A stretch of 5,467 nt of DNA from Flavobacteriaceae bacterium (GCA_026992695.1 JALWYP010000322.1:1-5467); one strand, 5' to 3'; numbered from the stretch's first letter, positions 1 to 5,467 are shown. Program-made: numbers and translations. Notes: generated from the sequence alone by a model not told the origin.

Positions 1-25
1 CTTTTGTAAGTCTTGAATATTTCAT
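1..25 (-). CDS. Start of a partial gene downstream of rplI (possible DUF6495-type protein)
   Basis: An ATG on the minus strand (bases 25-23) opens a frame that stays open to the window edge and reads MKYSRLTK. From memory, a conserved flavobacterial protein of unknown function (DUF6495 family) begins MKYxRLTKEQ and is often found near rplI. The first base of the next codon is G, which fits Glu. The leader is A/T-rich with no Shine-Dalgarno motif, as in the other genes here. The gene lies beyond the terminator of the ribosomal operon, so it probably has its own promoter, but I found no clear -7/-33 pair in the short space available. Only eight codons are visible, so the call rests on the match of the N-terminus and on gene order. 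Confidence 0.45.
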
Positions 26-47
26 ATTTGTGATTTTGCAATAAACC

Positions 48-83
48 AAAATAAAAAACGTCCCGAAAGTAAGTATCGGGACG
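48..83 (-). terminator. Rho-independent terminator of the rpsF-rpsR-rplI operon
   Basis: A perfect 8-bp inverted repeat (CGTCCCGA at 59-66, TCGGGACG at 76-83) encloses a 9-base loop. On the minus strand the hairpin is followed directly by a T-rich run (TTTTTTATTTT). It lies 27 bases beyond the second rplI-frame stop at 110-112. On the plus strand the bases after the hairpin are not T-rich, so it should act on minus-strand transcription only. Confidence 0.9.
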
Positions 84-109
84 CTAAATTAGTACAGTAA
101 TGTTACTAT

Positions 110-145
110 TTATTTTTTTTCGGCAATTACATCAAAGGTAATATT
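110..145 (-). other. Displaced C-terminal codons of rplI after the in-frame TAA
   Basis: In the same frame as rplI, directly after the TAA at 146-148, the minus strand reads NITFDVIAEKK and then a second TAA at 110-112. bL9 proteins of this group commonly end in a hydrophobic strand followed by a V/I-A-E-K type tail, so these codons look like the natural end of the gene. With them the product would be about 150 residues, the usual bL9 length, against 138 as the sequence stands. The stretch would be translated only by readthrough, or if the TAA is a sequencing or assembly error. Confidence 0.75.
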
Positions 146-562
146 TTAAATAACTTCTCTATGGAAGCGTACAGTTGCTTCGTATTGTCCGGCTCTTTTT
201 ACCAATCCTCCGGCAATAGTAATAAATTTCTTTTCAACCTCAATACCTTCTTTGGCAAGTGCATCTGCAATATTTGCGTTAGAAACAGAGCCAAACAGTT
301 TATCTCCTTCTCCGGTTTTAGCTGCAATTTTAATTTCTAAAGCAGCTAGTTTATCTGCTAATGTTTGCGCTTCTTCTACAATTTTCTTTTCTTTATAAGC
401 GCGTTGTTTTAAGGTTTCTGCCAATACTTTTTTAGTAGAAGGAGTTGCTAAAACGGCATATCCTTGCGGGATAAGAAAATTTCTACCATATCCATTTTTT
501 ACAGTTACAATATCGTCTGTAAAACCAAGGTTTTCTACATCTTTTTTTAATATAAGTTCCAT
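146..562 (-). CDS. rplI: Large ribosomal subunit protein bL9, C-terminus cut by an in-frame stop
   Basis: bL9 binds 23S rRNA near the L1 stalk and reaches out from the 50S subunit; in E. coli it affects frame maintenance and is not essential. The N-terminal RNA-binding domain is clear at residues 1-50, with LGFTDDIVTVKNGYGRNFLIP ending at residue 32. A charged connecting helix follows (about 41-75), then the C-terminal domain with KLFGSVSN near residue 90 and the FITIAGG/VKRAGQY region. The product ends at REVI, residue 138, about 12 residues short of the family length, and the missing residues are still encoded after the stop. The loss would remove the last strand of the C-terminal domain and leave the N-terminal domain intact. 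The gene is last in the operon, 13 bases after rpsR. Its leader has a weak purine run (GTAGAAG) but no good Shine-Dalgarno site. The identity is certain; whether the short form is real is not. Confidence 0.95.
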   Translation of the reverse strand: MELILKKDVENLGFTDDIVTVKNGYGRNFLIPQGYAVLATPSTKKVLAETLKQRAYKEKKIVEEAQTLADKLAALEIKIAAKTGEGDKLFGSVSNANIADALAKEGIEVEKKFITIAGGLVKRAGQYEATVRFHREVI

Positions 563-575
563 AATGCTTCTACTT

Positions 576-872
576 TTATTTTAATAAATCGGCTACATAA
601 GGCATTAAAGCCAAATGACGTGCTCTTTTTACAGCAACAGCTACTTTTCTTTGATATTTTAAAGAAGTTCCTGTAAGACGTCTTGGTAAAATTTTACCTT
701 GTTCGTTCACAAAATTCATTAAATAATCTGAGTCTTTGTAGTCTATATATTTAATACCGGATTTTTTAAATCTACAGTATTTCTTCTTTTTAGAAGTGTC
801 GATATTAAGCGGTGTAAGGTATCTTATTTCACCGTCTTTTTTTCCTTTTGCTTGTTGTTCAATAGATGCCAT
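576..872 (-). CDS. rpsR: Small ribosomal subunit protein bS18
   Basis: bS18 sits on the platform of the 30S subunit as a heterodimer with bS6. The 98-residue product has the family signature: [20 protein letters not shown] at about residues 28-47, then [19 protein letters not shown] and a basic helix [12 protein letters not shown]. The N-terminal extension ([21 protein letters not shown]) is longer than in E. coli, as usual in Bacteroidota. The ATG lies only two bases after the rpsF stop, so the pair is probably translationally coupled. No Shine-Dalgarno motif precedes the start, which falls within the end of rpsF. In Flavobacterium ribosomes bS18 helps form the pocket that holds the 3' end of 16S rRNA. 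The length is full and nothing is odd. Confidence 0.97.
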   Translation of the reverse strand: MASIEQQAKGKKDGEIRYLTPLNIDTSKKKKYCRFKKSGIKYIDYKDSDYLMNFVNEQGKILPRRLTGTSLKYQRKVAVAVKRARHLALMPYVADLLK

Positions 873-874
873 AA

Positions 875-1213
875 TTACGCTTTTTGTTTATTACGATTTC
901 TTCTTTTTTCTGCCCAAGCGATTGCGTGTTTATCTAAGCTTACTGTTAAATAACGCATAATACGCTCGTCTCTTCTAAACTCTACTTCGAGTTTGTTAAT
1001 TGCATCACCAGCTACGGTGTACTCAAATAAGTGATAAAAGCCACTTTTTTTGTTTTGAATTGGGTATGCTAATTTTTTAAGCCCCCAATTTTCCTTGTGG
1101 ATCATCTTGGCATCTCTAGAAATAAGAATATCTTCATATTTCTTAACTGTTTCCTTTATCTGTTCTTCAGATAAAACGGGATTCAAGATGAAAACAGTTT
1201 CATAATGATTCAT
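875..1213 (-). CDS. rpsF: Small ribosomal subunit protein bS6
   Basis: bS6 is a ferredoxin-like-fold protein that pairs with bS18 on the 30S platform. The 112-residue product begins [18 protein letters not shown], the usual first strand and helix. It continues with [20 protein letters not shown] (residues 42-61) and [19 protein letters not shown] (about 79-97), all diagnostic of the family, and ends in a short basic tail ([10 protein letters not shown]). It is the first gene of the operon. Its leader (TAAAATAAAACAAATTT before the ATG) is A/T-rich with no Shine-Dalgarno motif. A good Bacteroidota-type promoter lies about 55 bases upstream. In many bacteria the S6:S18 complex represses this operon by binding its leader; I could not recognise that RNA motif here. 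Confidence 0.97.
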   Translation of the reverse strand: MNHYETVFILNPVLSEEQIKETVKKYEDILISRDAKMIHKENWGLKKLAYPIQNKKSGFYHLFEYTVAGDAINKLEVEFRRDERIMRYLTVSLDKHAIAWAEKRRNRNKQKA

Positions 1214-1267
1214 AAATTTGTTTTATTTTAGATTATTATATTTTCTTAGCATTTCGCCAAGAGCGTG

Positions 1268-1298
1268 CAAAAGTAATACTTTATTTGAAAACAACAAA
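1268..1298 (-). promoter_or_regulatory. Predicted promoter of the ribosomal operon (Bacteroidota -33/-7 type)
   Basis: On the minus strand TTTG (1298-1295) is followed after 19 bases by TACTTTTG (1275-1268). Both match the Bacteroidota primary sigma consensus (TTTG, about 19-21 bp, TAnnTTTG). Transcription would start near 1262, giving a leader of roughly 48 bases before rpsF. The match and spacing are visible; activity is inferred. Confidence 0.65.
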
Positions 1299-1309
1299 GT
1301 GGTTTAATG

Positions 1310-1325
1310 AAGAATACAGATTCTT
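1310..1325. repeat. Inverted repeat AAGAAT-N4-ATTCTT between divergent promoters
   Basis: Perfect 6-bp arms (1310-1315 and 1320-1325) surround a 4-base centre. The element lies 11 bases upstream of the -33 box of the ribosomal operon. It could be an operator, but a repeat of this size is expected by chance in about 200 bases of AT-rich sequence. Confidence 0.3.
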
Positions 1326-1337
1326 GACAAAAATCAC

Positions 1338-1351
1338 TTAACAAATGTTAA
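1338..1351. repeat. Palindrome TTAACA-N2-TGTTAA upstream of the response regulator
   Basis: Perfect 6-bp arms (1338-1343 and 1346-1351) surround a 2-base centre. The element sits just upstream of the candidate -33 box of the regulator gene, where an operator would be expected. It does not resemble the direct repeats usually bound by LytTR domains. Chance occurrence cannot be excluded. Confidence 0.35.
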
Positions 1352-1356
1352 AAAAT

Positions 1357-1387
1357 ATTGTCATTCATCGGATTTTTTGTAATATTG
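1357..1387 (+). promoter_or_regulatory. Possible promoter of the LytTR regulator gene
   Basis: ATTG (1357-1360) is followed after 19 bases by TAATATTG (1380-1387). Each box has one mismatch to the Bacteroidota TTTG / TAnnTTTG consensus. Transcription would start near 1394, about 18 bases before the GTG start at 1412. This supports GTG as the start, because the alternative TTG at 1358 would lie inside the -33 box. Confidence 0.4.
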
Positions 1388-1411
1388 TATAATCAAAAAC
1401 CCAAACTAACC

Positions 1412-2125
1412 GTGGATAAATTCACTCTTAAGTGTGTCATTGTTGATGACTCCACTCTACAAAGACTATCAATTGTTAGACTCATTGATAATCACCCTTC
1501 ATTAAACCTTGTAGCAGAGTATAATAATGCTATTGAGGCTAAAATAGGTTTAGCCGACCAAAAAGTAGATTTAATTTTCTTGGATATTGAAATGCCTATC
1601 CTTTCCGGATTTGATTTGTTAGACGATTTAGAAGATAAACCTCAAGTTATTTTTATCACCGGAAAAACCAAATATGCCTTTAAAGCTTTTGATTATGATG
1701 CGGTAGATTATTTAAGAAAACCCATCTCTAAAGAGCGTTTTTTAAATGCTGTACATAAAGCCATTACCAATTTTAAACTTAAAAACGAAGATGATTTTGA
1801 TGAAGGTGAATTTATTTTTGTAAAAAGTAATCTTAAAAAACGAAAAGTATTTTTAAACGACCTACGCTATATTGAAGCACTTGGCGATTATGTAAAACTA
1901 GTAACCGAACACGATGCGCTTGTTGTGCTATCTACTATGAAAGCCTTTGAAGCGCTACTGCCCAGCGATCGTTTTCTAAGAATTCATAAATCATACATTG
2001 TAAATATTGAAAAAGTAGAACGATACAACAGCAAGGTTATTGAGTTAGATAACGAGCAACTGCCTCTTAGTAGAAACAGAAAAGCAGATTTAGTTGAAGC
2101 CCTTGCAGCTTCAATGAAACATTAA
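1412..2125 (+). CDS. LytTR-family response regulator (receiver plus LytTR DNA-binding domain)
   Basis: This is a cytoplasmic transcription regulator, expected to be phosphorylated by a sensor kinase and to bind DNA through a LytTR domain. Starting from GTG at 1412 it has 237 residues, the usual length. The receiver domain (about 7-120) has the acidic pair D12-D13, phospho-acceptor D58 in FLDIEMP, T83 in VIFITGK and K103 in LRKP, so all active-site residues are present. A short acidic linker (NEDDFDEGE, 125-133) leads to the LytTR domain (about 134-235), which contains FVKSNLKKRKVFLNDLRYIE, LGDYVKLVT, FLRIHKSYIVN and LPLSRNRK. The frame is open back to a TTG at 1358, but that 18-residue extension is not receiver-like and overlaps the promoter candidate. 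No kinase gene adjoins it in this window. Its stop overlaps that of the convergent hydrolase gene. The family is certain; the target and signal are unknown. Confidence 0.93.
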   Translation: MDKFTLKCVIVDDSTLQRLSIVRLIDNHPSLNLVAEYNNAIEAKIGLADQKVDLIFLDIEMPILSGFDLLDDLEDKPQVIFITGKTKYAFKAFDYDAVDYLRKPISKERFLNAVHKAITNFKLKNEDDFDEGEFIFVKSNLKKRKVFLNDLRYIEALGDYVKLVTEHDALVVLSTMKAFEALLPSDRFLRIHKSYIVNIEKVERYNSKVIELDNEQLPLSRNRKADLVEALAASMKH

Positions 2126-2784
2126 GAATTAATAATTTCAATTAATTTACGTGTAACCGCTTCAGCTTTAAAAAGTATCATTACATGAGTACCTCCTTTT
2201 ATAGTTTCGCTATGTTTAATGTTTTTTAGAGGAAAAACAACATCTTTGTCTCCATGAATATGTTTTATACCTTTAACGGCTTTCTCTCTATCCCAACTAA
2301 GCATTTGCTTTACAGCCCAGCGTAAATAATATTTATTACGCATTGTTAAATAGGTGTTATAAAGTTGTAACCTTTTTTTAGACTTTGGTCCAACGGCAAA
2401 TTTTGTTAAATCGGGAGTACTTACAATAAAATCTACCGGAAGCAATTTATACAAACGCAGTGCAGAAACAATATGCATTCGTTTAGGCATTTCATATTTT
2501 GTTTTAACACTAGATATAATAATTAGTTTTTGCAATTTTAAAAAAGCACTCATTTCTTGAGCAACAACACCGCCAAAGGATACACCTACAAGAACAGCGT
2601 TAGGCTTATCAACAAAAGCGGTCATTCGTTTTGCATAGTTAGCTAATGATTCGTTTTTTAAAGGAACTAACCATTCTATTACAATTACTTCATAACAATC
2701 TTGAGGAAGTGAAATTTTTTCGAAAATTTCTTTCCCCGCAGCCATTCCCGGTATAAAATAAACAGGTATTTTGTTGGTTTTCAT
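2122..2784 (-). CDS. Alpha/beta-fold hydrolase, substrate unknown
   Basis: The 220-residue product has an alpha/beta hydrolase layout. The first strand and oxyanion loop are PVYFIPGMAAGKEIF (7-21). The nucleophile elbow is GVSFGG, with Ser69. The acid is probably Asp181 in HGDKDVVFP, and the base His200 in GGTHVMI. A mostly basic and hydrophobic lid-like segment lies between about residues 93 and 165 (KTKYEMPKRMHIV to RWAVKQML). There is no signal peptide, so it should be cytoplasmic. It may be an esterase or thioesterase; nothing visible fixes the substrate. The ATG at 2784 is preceded by an A-rich leader without a Shine-Dalgarno motif. The gene stands alone on its strand, tail to tail with the LytTR regulator and sharing TTAA (2122-2125) with it. 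Upstream I see only a weak promoter candidate (TTTA, 19 bp, TTTTTTTG), with one mismatch in each box. Confidence 0.88.
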   Translation of the reverse strand: MKTNKIPVYFIPGMAAGKEIFEKISLPQDCYEVIVIEWLVPLKNESLANYAKRMTAFVDKPNAVLVGVSFGGVVAQEMSAFLKLQKLIIISSVKTKYEMPKRMHIVSALRLYKLLPVDFIVSTPDLTKFAVGPKSKKRLQLYNTYLTMRNKYYLRWAVKQMLSWDREKAVKGIKHIHGDKDVVFPLKNIKHSETIKGGTHVMILFKAEAVTRKLIEIINS

Positions 2785-2874
2785 CTGGTTTTTCTTTGTA
2801 ATATCTCTCGATACAAAAAAATATTCGTAAATTTACACTCTAAAGTTAAACTAGGTAAGAAATAGTTGTAAAAA

Positions 2875-2907
2875 TTTCGCAACCTTTTTTACTTTAAAAA
2901 ACATTTG
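2875..2907 (+). promoter_or_regulatory. Weak promoter candidate for the GNAT-like/mnmE unit
   Basis: TTTC (2875-2878) is followed after 21 bases by AACATTTG (2900-2907). Each box has one mismatch to the Bacteroidota consensus. The implied start point is about 14 bases before the ATG at 2928. It is the best candidate I found in the 143-base divergent region, but it is poor. Confidence 0.25.
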
Positions 2908-2927
2908 TTTCACTAAAAAGCTCCCTA

Positions 2928-3227
2928 ATGATTGAAGATGTAGAAATTACCGATAACGAATTTTTAAGACAATTTGAATTAGAAATTGGCGATAATATGG
3001 CTCGCATTGAATATGCGCTTCAAGAACGAAAAATATTTTTAACCAAGTACGACATGCCACAAGACCTGGAAGAACAAGGTTTTAGAGATATTTTCATAAA
3101 AGCAGTTTTTGAAGAAGTGAAAAGCCGAAACATTCATCTAGTCCCTACTAGTCCCGAAATCGCGGCTTTTATGCGAAGAAACCGCCGAAAATACAAAAGC
3201 TTGCTTCCTATAGGAATTAACATTTAG
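2928..3227 (+). CDS. Small GNAT-like N-acetyltransferase domain protein (COG2388 type), probably degenerate
   Basis: The 99-residue product fits the small single-domain GNAT group (Acetyltransf_CG, COG2388). It has [29 protein letters not shown] (residues 16-44) as the beta strands, then a helix after the cofactor loop, then [23 protein letters not shown] (72-94) as the usual C-terminal strand and helix. Two hallmarks are altered. The acetyl-CoA loop, normally close to RGRGIG, reads EEQGFR. The position that is usually Cys in a P-x-C-P motif is Ser75 (PTSP), and the protein contains no Cys at all. The fold is therefore likely but acetyl transfer is doubtful. The gene is 13 bases upstream of mnmE on the same strand and probably co-transcribed; a role in tRNA modification cannot be concluded from that. 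It is the only complete gene here that ends in TAG. No Shine-Dalgarno motif precedes the ATG. The substrate is unknown. Confidence 0.8.
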   Translation: MIEDVEITDNEFLRQFELEIGDNMARIEYALQERKIFLTKYDMPQDLEEQGFRDIFIKAVFEEVKSRNIHLVPTSPEIAAFMRRNRRKYKSLLPIGINI

Positions 3228-3240
3228 TTACTACTTTTCT

Positions 3241-4614
3241 ATGAAATTTAATGACACTATTGTTGCTTTAGCAACTCCCGCAGGTAGTGGCGCTATTGCT
3301 ATTATACGCATTTCCGGTAACGATGCCATTACCATTGCTTCAAGTGTTTTTAAATCTGTTTCAGGAAAAATATTAAAACATCAAAAAACACATACCGTAC
3401 ATTTAGGGGATATTGTAGATGGAAAAACAATTATAGACCAAGTATTAGCTACTGTTTTTAAAACACCACATTCGTACACCGGCGAAAATGTAGTCGAATT
3501 TTCTTGCCACGGAAGCAGTTTTATTCAACAAGAAATTATAAAACTACTTATAAAAAAAGGATGTCGCGTAGCAAAACCGGGTGAATTTACACTACAAGCA
3601 TTTCTTAACGGAAAAATGGATTTAAGCCAAGCCGAAGCAGTAGCAGACCTCATTGCTAGCGATTCTAAGGCTTCACACCAAATTGCCTTACAACAAATGC
3701 GTGGTGGTTTTACTTTACAAATAAAGCAGCTCCGCAAACAACTGTTAGACTTTGCTTCACTTATAGAACTTGAACTTGATTTTGCAGAAGAGGATGTAGA
3801 ATTTGCCGATAAAACACAATTTAAAAAATTGGTTTCTCAAATACGAGATGCCATAAAATTTTTATTAGACTCTTTTGCTACCGGAAATGTTTTAAAAAAC
3901 GGAGTTCCAGTTGCTATTATTGGCAGACCCAATGCAGGTAAATCTACACTTTTAAACAGCCTTTTAAACGAAGACAGAGCCATTGTTAGTAACATTGCTG
4001 GCACTACACGCGATACAATTGAGGACGAAATTATTATTGACGGAATTAAATTTCGATTTATTGATACCGCAGGGCTGAGAAAAACCAACGATGAAATTGA
4101 AAAAATTGGAGTTCAAAAAGCACTTTCAGAGTTAAAAAAATCAGCAGTATATATTTATTTATTCGATGCCAAAAAAACCAGTATTGAAGAAGTTGAAGAA
4201 GATTTGGCGCAATTTCCGAAAGAAATAAACCGATTGGTTATTGCTAATAAATCGGATATCCTTACCAAAACAGAAAAAACCAACTTACAAAAAACAGGTT
4301 TTAACATCCTTTTTATCTCGGCTAAAAAACAAATACAATTAGAAGTTTTAAAACAACATTTAATTAGCCTAGTTGAACTCAAACAACTCAGCACTAACCA
4401 AACCATTATAACCAACAGCCGGCATTACAACTCGTTGCAAAAAGCTTTAGCGGCTATTGTGCAAATACAAAATGGTATAGACACCAACCTTTCCGGCGAT
4501 TTATTGGCAATAGATATTAGAGAAGCGTTGTATTATCTGGGCGAAATAACAGGTGAAGTTACTAACGACGAACTTTTAGGCAATATTTTTGCGAATTTTT
4601 GTATCGGAAAGTAA
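3241..4614 (+). CDS. mnmE: tRNA uridine-5-carboxymethylaminomethyl(34) synthesis GTPase MnmE
   Basis: MnmE works with MnmG to place an aminomethyl-type group on C5 of wobble uridine in tRNAs reading two-codon families, using methylene-tetrahydrofolate and GTP hydrolysis. The 457-residue product is full length. The N-terminal folate-binding domain (1-about 118) starts with [20 protein letters not shown] and includes [14 protein letters not shown] helical domain follows, including [19 protein letters not shown] (120-138). The inserted G domain has P-loop GRPNAGKS (228-235; Asn231 is the residue that binds the activating potassium ion in this family), switch GTTRDT (254-259), DTAG (275-278) and NKSD (336-339). 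The C-terminus is FCIGK with the conserved Cys454. All key residues are present. The ATG lies 13 bases after the GNAT-like gene. There is no Shine-Dalgarno motif (the leader is T/C-rich). A terminator follows 17 bases after the stop. Confidence 0.98.
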   Translation: MKFNDTIVALATPAGSGAIAIIRISGNDAITIASSVFKSVSGKILKHQKTHTVHLGDIVDGKTIIDQVLATVFKTPHSYTGENVVEFSCHGSSFIQQEIIKLLIKKGCRVAKPGEFTLQAFLNGKMDLSQAEAVADLIASDSKASHQIALQQMRGGFTLQIKQLRKQLLDFASLIELELDFAEEDVEFADKTQFKKLVSQIRDAIKFLLDSFATGNVLKNGVPVAIIGRPNAGKSTLLNSLLNEDRAIVSNIAGTTRDTIEDEIIIDGIKFRFIDTAGLRKTNDEIEKIGVQKALSELKKSAVYIYLFDAKKTSIEEVEEDLAQFPKEINRLVIANKSDILTKTEKTNLQKTGFNILFISAKKQIQLEVLKQHLISLVELKQLSTNQTIITNSRHYNSLQKALAAIVQIQNGIDTNLSGDLLAIDIREALYYLGEITGEVTNDELLGNIFANFCIGK

Positions 4615-4631
4615 GTGAGTTTTTAATATAT

Positions 4632-4673
4632 AAAAAACCACTCCAAAAAAATTGGAGTAGTTTATGTTTTTTT
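4632..4673. terminator. Bidirectional rho-independent terminator between mnmE and the T9SS-sorted gene
   Basis: Arms 4635-4646 and 4652-4663 pair over 12 positions with one mismatch (C4639/A4659) around a loop of five A. On the plus strand a run of seven T (4667-4673) follows after a short TTATG-like gap. On the minus strand the hairpin is followed by TTTTTT (4637-4632). It can therefore end both mnmE transcription and that of the convergent gene ending at 4698. Confidence 0.8.
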
Positions 4674-4697
4674 AATCATCATTAAAAATATCTTACA

Positions 4698-5467
4698 TTA
4701 CCGTTTTAGAAACAATTTTGTAAATGTATATCCAATCTCTGAAATTATACGAAGACTATATATTCCCTCATCTAGACTAGAAATGCTATACGTATTGTTA
4801 AAAATAGTGTTTTCAATATTTAATTTAGAATCGAATACCAATTTTCCAGTCATATCATAAATTTTAAAATCGGTACTTCCTAATTTAACATTCCCATTTC
4901 CAGTTACCATAAGTTCCTGTGATTGATTATCAATACTCAATATTACATTTGTATTATTTTCAAACTCATTAACCCCTAGAGGCACACCATCAATTTTCCG
5001 TATGTTTCCTTCTGAACTAAATTCAGATACATATAAAGCATTTTGAGATTGATTAAAAATAATTCCATTTGGTTGCATAAATGTTGCTGTTTCAATAGGA
5101 CCATCGTCATTTCCGGGAACACTTCCTCCAAAAAGGCTAACATCATCATTTCCATAGGGATTTATTTCATAAATAACACTTGCGTTAAAAAAAACGGTTC
5201 CCCATAATTTACCATTCCCGAACGCAATAAACCCAAGTGAAGAGTTAGCAGATCCTCCATCAGGTACAGTTGCTACATAGTCTAAACTGTTTCCGCTTGC
5301 TCGATACACTTCTCTCCCAGTAAAATTACCAACAAATAAAGTTCCATCATCATCAAATGCTAAACCAACTGGGACATTAAGAGGAGCTCCCTGAAAAAGA
5401 GGTGTTACATCTCCAGCAATAGTTAGTAAATTTACAGTATTATCTGTAACTCTTGTAAAGATTATAT
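4698..5467 (-). CDS. T9SS type A sorting-domain protein with NHL/SMP-30-like beta-propeller repeats (5' end outside window)
   Basis: The frame stays open to the right edge, so 255 C-terminal residues are visible and the true start is outside. An internal GTG at 5309 is read as Val, not as a start: the codons upstream continue the same protein (FQGAPLNVPVGLAFDDDG, then TLFVGNFTG). Three propeller-like units can be seen at about visible residues 28-58, 70-103 and 117-160. Their motifs are P-x-GLAF-DDDG-LFVGN, LGFIAFGNGKLWGT and DGPIETATFMQPNGIIFN...LYVSEF. The last resembles the DG-A-F-P-GI signature of NHL repeats. The final ~80 residues (from about 174) form a type A sorting domain, with FKIYDMTGKLVFDSKL, a YSISSLDEGIYSLRI segment and the basic end FTKLFLKR. 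Such domains direct export across the outer membrane by the type IX system and are then removed or anchored. No catalytic residues are evident, and ligand and role are unknown. Confidence 0.85.
   Translation of the reverse strand, partial: IIFTRVTDNTVNLLTIAGDVTPLFQGAPLNVPVGLAFDDDGTLFVGNFTGREVYRASGNSLDYVATVPDGGSANSSLGFIAFGNGKLWGTVFFNASVIYEINPYGNDDVSLFGGSVPGNDDGPIETATFMQPNGIIFNQSQNALYVSEFSSEGNIRKIDGVPLGVNEFENNTNVILSIDNQSQELMVTGNGNVKLGSTDFKIYDMTGKLVFDSKLNIENTIFNNTYSISSLDEGIYSLRIISEIGYTFTKLFLKR

Noticed and set aside
110..148. TAA reassigned as a sense codon to explain the rplI stop
   Set aside because: TAA ends rpsF, rpsR, mnmE, the hydrolase and the LytTR gene at their expected lengths in this window, so it is a normal stop here.
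1249..1268. Small bulged hairpin (GCA/TGC and CGC/GCG stems) in the rpsF leader as an S6:S18 regulatory RNA
   Set aside because: The 5' arm falls in the -7 box and before the likely transcription start. The stems are only 3 bp each, and the CCG-containing bulge of the known motif is absent.
1299..1356. Direct-repeat LytTR binding sites for autoregulation
   Set aside because: I looked for paired 9-10 bp repeats at about 12-13 bp spacing and saw none that was convincing.
2865..2890. GTTG...CAAC inverted repeat followed by a T run, resembling a terminator
   Set aside because: The stem is only 4 bp with mismatches inside, it is AT-rich, and no plus-strand gene ends upstream of it.
3525..4415. 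Open frames of 70-86 codons on the minus strand inside mnmE (3525-3737, 3837-4088, 4155-4415)
   Set aside because: They lie wholly within a well-supported mnmE gene, their products are low-complexity hydrophobic/Ser-rich shadows, and they have no promoter or leader signals.
5307..5309. GTG as the start codon of the T9SS-sorted protein
   Set aside because: The frame continues upstream for 52 more codons to the window edge, and those codons encode another propeller unit.

Overview
The window is AT-rich chromosomal DNA from a member of the Bacteroidota, most likely the family Flavobacteriaceae. The evidence is the rpsF-rpsR-rplI cluster with Flavobacteriia-like protein sequences, A-rich translation leaders without Shine-Dalgarno motifs, promoter candidates of the Bacteroidota type (TTTG, about 19 bp, TAnnTTTG), and a C-terminal type IX secretion (T9SS) sorting domain on the last protein. 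It looks like a housekeeping region. I see no mobile element, CRISPR array, rRNA or tRNA, and no convincing new multi-gene system.

Layout from left to right. Positions 1-25 (minus strand) hold what looks like the first eight codons of a further gene. A minus-strand rho-independent terminator at 48-83 separates it from the ribosomal operon, transcribed right to left as rpsF (bS6), rpsR (bS18) and rplI (bL9). The rplI frame carries an in-frame TAA about 12 codons before the expected end of the protein. The codons beyond it still spell a normal bL9 tail, which is the most notable observation here. A divergent control region (1214-1411) with two promoter candidates and two small inverted repeats lies between rpsF and a plus-strand LytTR-type response regulator. 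That regulator ends tail to tail with a minus-strand alpha/beta hydrolase, and the two genes share the four bases TTAA for their stop codons.

A second divergent intergenic region (2785-2927) leads to a two-gene plus-strand unit: a small, degenerate GNAT-like acetyltransferase (COG2388 type) and mnmE, the tRNA wobble-uridine modification GTPase. A terminator able to work in both directions (4632-4673) separates mnmE from a convergent minus-strand gene. That gene encodes a beta-propeller-like protein with a T9SS type A sorting domain, and its 5' part lies beyond the right edge.

Functionally the window combines translation (bS6, bS18, bL9, MnmE), one signalling regulator without a kinase partner in view, one putative hydrolase and one predicted secreted or surface protein. 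In Flavobacterium ribosomes bS6 and bS18, together with bS21, hold the anti-Shine-Dalgarno tail of 16S rRNA. This agrees with the near absence of Shine-Dalgarno motifs in front of the genes here.
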